NCBI RefSeq assembly: GCF_001457035.1 | Contig: NZ_KQ758617.1 | Location: 1,426,001 to 1,490,000 of the forward strand | DNA from: Fictibacillus enclensis | GTDB taxonomy: Bacteria; Bacillota; Bacilli; Bacillales; Fictibacillaceae | Length of the DNA stretch: 64,000 bases | Direction of reading: 5' to 3' | Part shown: positions 59,681 to 64,000 of the stretch, one piece after another | How positions within the stretch are numbered: the stretch's first letter is position 1 | Layout: the number at the start of each line of letters is the position of its first letter | Notes under the pieces: model-generated | Databases searched by the model: none | What the model saw: only the letters and a program-made list of their open reading frames with translations | What the model was told of the DNA's origin: nothing | Made by a program: the position numbers and the translations under genes

Positions 59681-60951
59681 CGATACAAACATTAAATACA
59701 GGAATTGATACCATATGGGTGGTCTTAACGGCGGCCATGATTATTTTGATGGAGGGCGGCTTCGCGTTGCTTGAAGCGGGGTTTGTACGTCACAAAAATA
59801 ATGTCAACATCATTATGAAGGTATTTGCGGATATTACCATTGGCACCCTTTGCTTTTATTTGATCGGTTTTGGACTCATGTATGGGAAAGACGCATTCGG
59901 TTTACTTGGAACCAACGGTTTCATGATTAAAGGGGATTTATCCCATTTGGACTTTTTAATTTCTACGGATACATTTTGGCTGTTTCAGGCAGCTTTTGTT
60001 ATAGCGGTTATTTCCATCGTATCCGGCGCTGTCGCGGAGCGAATCAACTTTCGTGCTTATATTCTTTATGCCATCCTTATGACCATTTTTATTTACCCTG
60101 TTGCCGGACATTGGGTCTGGGGCGGAGGCTGGCTTGGCAAACTCGGAATGCAGGATTTTGCTGGATCAGGCGTCATTCATGCACTTGGCGGTTTTTCAGC
60201 ACTGGCAGCCGCGATGTTTATCGGACCACGGAAAGGGAAATTCACGCCTCAAGGGATGAGTACAGTCTCGTTGCCTAGTAACCTTCCGTTAGCATCGGTG
60301 GGAGCCTTTTTGCTTTGGTTCGGCTGGTTTGGATTTAATGCAGGAAGTACGTTGAGCGCAACGGATGCCAGGATTGGCCACATTGCTATCGTAACCATGT
60401 TGTCTGCAGCATCAGGAGGAGCGACAGCGATGCTCTTTACACTATTTCGCTACAAGCGGTCTGACGCTCCTTCCGTCATTAATGGATCACTGGCAGGACT
60501 TGTGGGAATAACTGCCGGATGTGCCTTTGTCAGTGACTCATTCGCGATATTAATTGGTGTTGTTTCCGGACTTGTGATGTTGTTTGCGACCCACTGGCTG
60601 GAAATCAAACAGATTGATGATCCCGTTGGTGCGTTTCCTGTACATGCAGCCTCAGGGATATGGGGAACGATTGCCGTTGGCCTGTTTGCAACTGATAATG
60701 GATTATTTACAACAGGAAGTTGGCACTTACTAGGGGTTCAAGTACTCGGCCTTTTAGTCCTATGCACATGGGGATTTGTATTAACCTGGTTAGGTTTGAA
60801 ATTGATTCAGCTATGGATTCCTGTCCGTTCCACCGAAGAGGAAGAAGAGGTGGGGCTGGATATCAGCTACCACGGCATGGTAGCCGCCTTTCAGGAACAA
60901 GAGTTTATCAAGTATGAGAGCAATTACCTCCATTACAAAGAAGAAGATTAA
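59677..60951 (+). CDS. amt: Ammonium transporter, Amt/NrgA family
   Basis: The 424-residue membrane protein has 11 predicted helices. Family landmarks are FALLEAGFVRHKNNVNI, SGAVAERINFRAY, GSGVIHALGGFSAL with His168 and DPVGAFPVHAASGIWGT with His323, the twin-His pore pair. The C-terminal tail (about 35 residues) is cytoplasmic and acidic. It moves ammonium or ammonia across the membrane. B. subtilis NrgA is co-transcribed with the P-II gene nrgB; here the partner gene is instead the upstream coiled-coil gene. Confidence 0.96.
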   Translation: MTIQTLNTGIDTIWVVLTAAMIILMEGGFALLEAGFVRHKNNVNIIMKVFADITIGTLCFYLIGFGLMYGKDAFGLLGTNGFMIKGDLSHLDFLISTDTFWLFQAAFVIAVISIVSGAVAERINFRAYILYAILMTIFIYPVAGHWVWGGGWLGKLGMQDFAGSGVIHALGGFSALAAAMFIGPRKGKFTPQGMSTVSLPSNLPLASVGAFLLWFGWFGFNAGSTLSATDARIGHIAIVTMLSAASGGATAMLFTLFRYKRSDAPSVINGSLAGLVGITAGCAFVSDSFAILIGVVSGLVMLFATHWLEIKQIDDPVGAFPVHAASGIWGTIAVGLFATDNGLFTTGSWHLLGVQVLGLLVLCTWGFVLTWLGLKLIQLWIPVRSTEEEEEVGLDISYHGMVAAFQEQEFIKYESNYLHYKEED

Positions 60952-60963
60952 TGCCTGTGGCAG

Positions 60964-60995
60964 AAAAAACGCCTTTTGACGAAAGGCGTTTTTTT
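60964..60995 (+). terminator. Terminator of the amt operon
   Basis: AAAAAACGCCTTT and AAAGGCGTTTTTT with a short loop, then Ts. Confidence 0.9.
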
Positions 60996-61089
60996 ACTAT
61001 AATTTTATTCTTTTTGAAGTACAAGTACTTCTTTATAAAGAACAAAAGTGGTATAATAGCACTACTATCAAACAGGCGGGTGAAAGAAA

Positions 61090-61338
61090 ATGAAATCATG
61101 CAAAATGGAAGGGTGCGACAGACCTGTGGCAGGCAGAGGACTTTGCCATATGCATTATAAACGGTGGGCAAGGCATGGTGATCCTGAAGTCACAATGGTA
61201 AAAAAAGAATGTAAAGTAGCAGGCTGTGAACGCCGCCATTTTTGCAAGGGATATTGTGAGCCCCATTACCGGCGCATGCGGAAAGAAAAAGCCCTGGAAG
61301 AGGAAATCAACCAAATCAACCAGCAAAATAAAATATAA
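61090..61338 (+). CDS. Small Cys/His-rich protein with two zinc-finger-like repeats
   Basis: The 82-residue protein has two tandem units of pattern C-x4-C-x(8-9)-C-x2-H-Y-x-R (CKMEGC...GLCHMHYKRW and CKVAGC...GYCEPHYRRM). A Glu/Asn/Gln-rich helical tail follows. Each unit supplies three Cys and one His, enough for a zinc site. I do not know a named family with certainty; similar units occur next to HNH nucleases and in phage proteins. The ribosome binding site is weak (GTGAAAG). Confidence 0.75.
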   Translation: MKSCKMEGCDRPVAGRGLCHMHYKRWARHGDPEVTMVKKECKVAGCERRHFCKGYCEPHYRRMRKEKALEEEINQINQQNKI

Positions 61339-61359
61339 GAATTTTCTTGACAATAATAG

Positions 61360-61634
61360 ATCACGTGCATCATAATATATTTTAAAATTGCTAAGCGCGT
61401 TAACAGGAACCAGTAAATTGGAAGACATGCGCAAGAGAGTGGAATCCACCGGCTGAAAGATTCCATCGTCATGAACCAATTGAACCTACTCCTCGAGCTG
61501 TCAGATGAAACCTGACCGTTTACCCACGTTACGGGATCTAAGAGAGCCTCATCAAAAGATGATGCTAATCAAGGTGGTACCGCGGATAACAGACTCTTTC
61601 CGTCCTTATAACAGGATGGGAAGGGTCTTTTTTA
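61360..61634 (+). ncRNA. T-box riboswitch (proline) controlling proBA
   Basis: The leader contains the T-box core AAGGTGGTACCGCGG at 61571-61585, followed by a terminator hairpin (AGACTCTTTCCGTCCT with AGGATGGGAAGGGTCT) and a T run to about 61633. Stem I elements lie between 61395 and 61510. In the 3' side of stem I the segment GAACCTACT carries CCT at 61485-61487 followed by A, which fits a specifier codon CCU (Pro). Uncharged tRNA-Pro would stabilise the antiterminator and allow proB-proA transcription. Confidence 0.9.
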
Positions 61635-61656
61635 GTTAATGAAAGGGGCTGGGTTT

Positions 61657-62781
61657 ATGGGCAAAAAACGAATTGTGGTCAAAATTGGGAGCAGCTCGCT
61701 TACCAACAAGAATGGCGGGCTGAGCCAAAATAAAATCTTGGAGCATGCCAGTGCCATCGCTGAACTTCGCAAAATGGGGCATGAGGTGGTTTTGATTTCA
61801 TCAGGAGCAGTTTCAGCAGGATTTGCGGATTTGGGGTATCCGTCCCGTCCAGTGACAACAGCAGGCAAACAAGCTGCAGCGGCAGTCGGACAAGGACTGC
61901 TGATCCAGTCATACACAGAGGTTTTTAAACAGCATGGAATCATTGCTGCACAACTGCTCTTAACACGAAATGACTTTTATAAAAATGAACAATACACGAA
62001 TGCTTATGCTACGTTAACCGAACTTTTAAAGCGGTCGGTATTGCCAATCATTAATGAAAATGATTCAGTATCGATTGATGAATTAACCTTTGGAGACAAT
62101 GATATGCTTTCGGCTCTTGTCAGCGGGCTCGTTCATGCGGATTATCTCATCATTTTGACCGATATCAACGGTTTGTATAACCAAAATCCACGTACGATAC
62201 CAACAGCGCGGCGCTATGATTTTCTTGAAGAAATCACAGATGAACACCTGGGGATGACAAATAACCCGTCGTCTTCAAAGTTCGGAACCGGTGGAATGAA
62301 ATCTAAGCTGTTGGCCGCTAAAACCGCTTTATCCCTAGGAGTTCAGGTCTTCGTGGGGACAGGGACCGGCAAATCCAAGCTTCTGGAAATTTTGGAAGGC
62401 AGGGGGGATGGAACCTATATCGGCAGTCAGCTTGCTCCAGCGTTAAAAACACAGAAGCAATGGATTGCTTTTCACTCTCCGCTTAGTGGTGCGATTGAAG
62501 TCGATGATGGAGCAGCCCGGGCGATTTTACATGAAGGAAAAAGCTTGCTCCCGGCCGGTGTTAAAAAGGTTAGTGGCTTGTTTGCAGCTGGTGATGTCGT
62601 TGAAATTATCAATACAAATCATGAAGTGATCGGAAAAGGACAGGTTCAATATTCATCTGATGAGCTGAACTTGATTAAAGGAATGGCAAGCCAGGATGCG
62701 AAAATGCACACCAACAATCCCCATTCGGAAGTCATTCATCGAAACAAATGGCTATCCATGGCAAAGGAGAAAACAATATGA
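61657..62781 (+). CDS. proB: Glutamate 5-kinase
   Basis: The 374-residue protein has an amino-acid-kinase domain ([62 protein letters not shown]) and a C-terminal PUA domain from about residue 275 ([27 protein letters not shown]). It phosphorylates glutamate in the first step of proline synthesis. ATG 61657 is eight bases after AAAGGGG; the ATG at 61639 lies before that site. Overlaps proA by four bases. Confidence 0.95.
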   Translation: MGKKRIVVKIGSSSLTNKNGGLSQNKILEHASAIAELRKMGHEVVLISSGAVSAGFADLGYPSRPVTTAGKQAAAAVGQGLLIQSYTEVFKQHGIIAAQLLLTRNDFYKNEQYTNAYATLTELLKRSVLPIINENDSVSIDELTFGDNDMLSALVSGLVHADYLIILTDINGLYNQNPRTIPTARRYDFLEEITDEHLGMTNNPSSSKFGTGGMKSKLLAAKTALSLGVQVFVGTGTGKSKLLEILEGRGDGTYIGSQLAPALKTQKQWIAFHSPLSGAIEVDDGAARAILHEGKSLLPAGVKKVSGLFAAGDVVEIINTNHEVIGKGQVQYSSDELNLIKGMASQDAKMHTNNPHSEVIHRNKWLSMAKEKTI

Positions 62782-64000
62782 GTGAACTGCTGATGAAAGC
62801 GAAAAAGGCAAAAGAAGCGGTGAGTGACATGCTGACAAAATCAACCGCGCAAAAAGATGAAGCGCTCAGGCTTATTGCCCGTCAATTAATTCAGGAAACG
62901 CCTTTTATTCTCGAGGAAAATTCAAAGGACATTGAAACAGCCCGGCAAAAAGGGGTTCATGAATCGTTGGTCGACCGTCTTATGCTTAACGAAGCAAGAA
63001 TTGAAGATATGGCAGGTGCTCTTGAGCAGCTCACTCATTTGCCGGATCCGGCTGGTGAGGTCCTTGAGCGATTTGAACGGCCCAATGGTCTTTCAGTAGA
63101 AAAAATCGCCGTTCCGTTAGGTGTGATTGGAATGATCTATGAAGCACGACCCAATGTAACGGTTGATGCCTCCAGCCTTTGTTTAAAAACCGGGAACGTT
63201 GTGCTTCTGAGAGGCAGTTCCTCTGCCATCCATTCCAATAAAGCACTGGTACATGTCATCCATCAGGCGCTGGAACAAAGCGATCTCCCTGTCTATGCTG
63301 TACAGTTGATTGAAGATACAAGCCGGGAGACGGCTTCCCAGTTATTCAAGCTTAACCAATATCTTGATGTTCTGATTCCAAGGGGAGGAAAAGAGTTAAT
63401 TCAGACTGTAATTGAGAATGCTTCGGTTCCCGTCCTGGAAACAGGTGCAGGCAACTGCCATATCTATATTGATGAAACGGCTCATCGGCAAATGGCCATC
63501 GATATTGTTGTTAATGCCAAAACCCAAAGGCCATCGGTTTGCAACGCTATTGAAAAAGTGATTGTTCATGAGAGCTGGCCAGATGAAAATGTTAAGGAGC
63601 TGGTTGAGACTCTTCAGCAACATCGTGTAGACATAAGAATAGATGCTGCTCTTTGCGATTCATTTCCTTCCCTTACAGTTGCGACAGAGGAAGATTGGCA
63701 TACGGAATACCTTGATTACGTTTTGGCGCTAAAGAGAGTCTCCAGTACACAGGAAGCGATCGAGCATATCAATCATTATGGTTCAAAACACTCTGAAGCC
63801 ATCATCACCGAAAACGAAGAAAATGTGAGTCTTTTTTTTCAACTTGTTGATAGTGCTGCTCTCTATCATAATGCATCAACCCGCTTTACCGACGGATTTG
63901 AATTCGGTTTTGGCGCCGAGATCGGAATCAGCACTCAGAAGCTTCATGCCCGCGGGCCAATGGGACTGCCTGCATTAACATCAAGCAAGTATGTGATACG
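62778..64000 (+). CDS. proA: Glutamate-5-semialdehyde dehydrogenase (3' end beyond window)
   Basis: The open frame runs from ATG 62778 to the window edge (407 codons of about 415 expected). ProA landmarks are [57 protein letters not shown], the catalytic Cys in [13 protein letters not shown] and [20 protein letters not shown]. It reduces glutamyl 5-phosphate to the semialdehyde with NADPH. Translation is coupled to proB by the ATGA overlap. Only the last few residues are missing. Confidence 0.96.
   Translation, partial: MSELLMKAKKAKEAVSDMLTKSTAQKDEALRLIARQLIQETPFILEENSKDIETARQKGVHESLVDRLMLNEARIEDMAGALEQLTHLPDPAGEVLERFERPNGLSVEKIAVPLGVIGMIYEARPNVTVDASSLCLKTGNVVLLRGSSSAIHSNKALVHVIHQALEQSDLPVYAVQLIEDTSRETASQLFKLNQYLDVLIPRGGKELIQTVIENASVPVLETGAGNCHIYIDETAHRQMAIDIVVNAKTQRPSVCNAIEKVIVHESWPDENVKELVETLQQHRVDIRIDAALCDSFPSLTVATEEDWHTEYLDYVLALKRVSSTQEAIEHINHYGSKHSEAIITENEENVSLFFQLVDSAALYHNASTRFTDGFEFGFGAEIGISTQKLHARGPMGLPALTSSKYVI

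Noticed and set aside
1-64000. CRISPR arrays, prophage, tRNA or rRNA genes
   Set aside because: I saw no spaced repeats, phage modules, cloverleaf or ribosomal RNA sequence on reading both strands.

Overview
The window is a chromosomal segment of a low-GC, endospore-forming Firmicute of the Bacillaceae. The evidence is an alpha/beta-type SASP gene, a SpoIIP homologue, a YhfH-type gene, the GltC/GltAB arrangement, a T-box ahead of proBA, CcpA cre sites, and AGGAGG-type ribosome binding sites throughout. The genus cannot be fixed from sequence alone. I see no rRNA, tRNA, CRISPR array, prophage or intact insertion sequence. Three genes are decayed: a SinI-like ORF, a glutaminase and the tail of an MFS transporter.

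Layout. 1-8.8 kb: a truncated secreted M1 peptidase, then a three-component sugar-sensing module (membrane-anchored sugar-binding protein, YesM/LytS-type kinase, YesN-type AraC regulator). This sits directly before a CUT1 sugar ABC importer (lipoprotein plus two permeases, no ATPase), with cre sites ahead of both operons. 8.8-16 kb: a thioesterase, a nonsense-interrupted SinI-like gene, a Ser-rich basic protein, and sulfur-related genes (EgtB, a thioredoxin-reductase-like enzyme, a PatB-type C-S lyase, a YeeE/YedE transporter). 16-21 kb: an RsbR-like/RsbS pair without RsbT, then a formate dehydrogenase with its DUF1641 partner. 21-28.5 kb: gltC divergent from the glutamate synthase genes. 28.5-39.8 kb: mostly single genes (yhfH, ppaC, CAP-domain lipoprotein, Old Yellow Enzyme, quinone-reductase-like MDR, CatE-like dioxygenase, YitT-like protein, glutaminase pseudogene, long-form speD, SASP, nitroreductase, aldo/keto reductase).

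39.8-53.4 kb is the most interesting part. It is a thirteen-gene, apparently single-promoter acyl-CoA catabolic operon with its own TetR regulator and a candidate operator just downstream of the promoter. It holds two acyl-CoA dehydrogenases, two AMP-forming acyl-CoA ligases, two SDRs, two crotonase-family enzymes, a 3-hydroxyacyl-CoA dehydrogenase, a thioesterase, an aminoglycoside-phosphotransferase-like kinase and a ComB-type phosphatase. Kinase plus ACAD10/11-like dehydrogenase plus SDR plus ligase matches the parts list of the Pseudomonas levulinate (Lva) pathway and of mammalian ACAD10/11. In those systems a 4-hydroxyacyl-CoA is phosphorylated and the phosphate is then eliminated. I propose, as inference, a Gram-positive hydroxyacyl-CoA phosphorylation-elimination pathway, with the phosphatase as an unexpected extra.

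53.4-64 kb: a YurR-like FAD oxidoreductase, a YebC-family regulator, an HNH nuclease, a small membrane protein overlapping a SpoIIP gene, a DinB-like protein and a DapA-family aldolase. Then come a coiled-coil gene overlapping the ammonium transporter gene (with a perfect GlnR/TnrA-type box over its promoter), a Cys/His-rich small protein, and the T-box-controlled proB-proA operon, which runs off the window.
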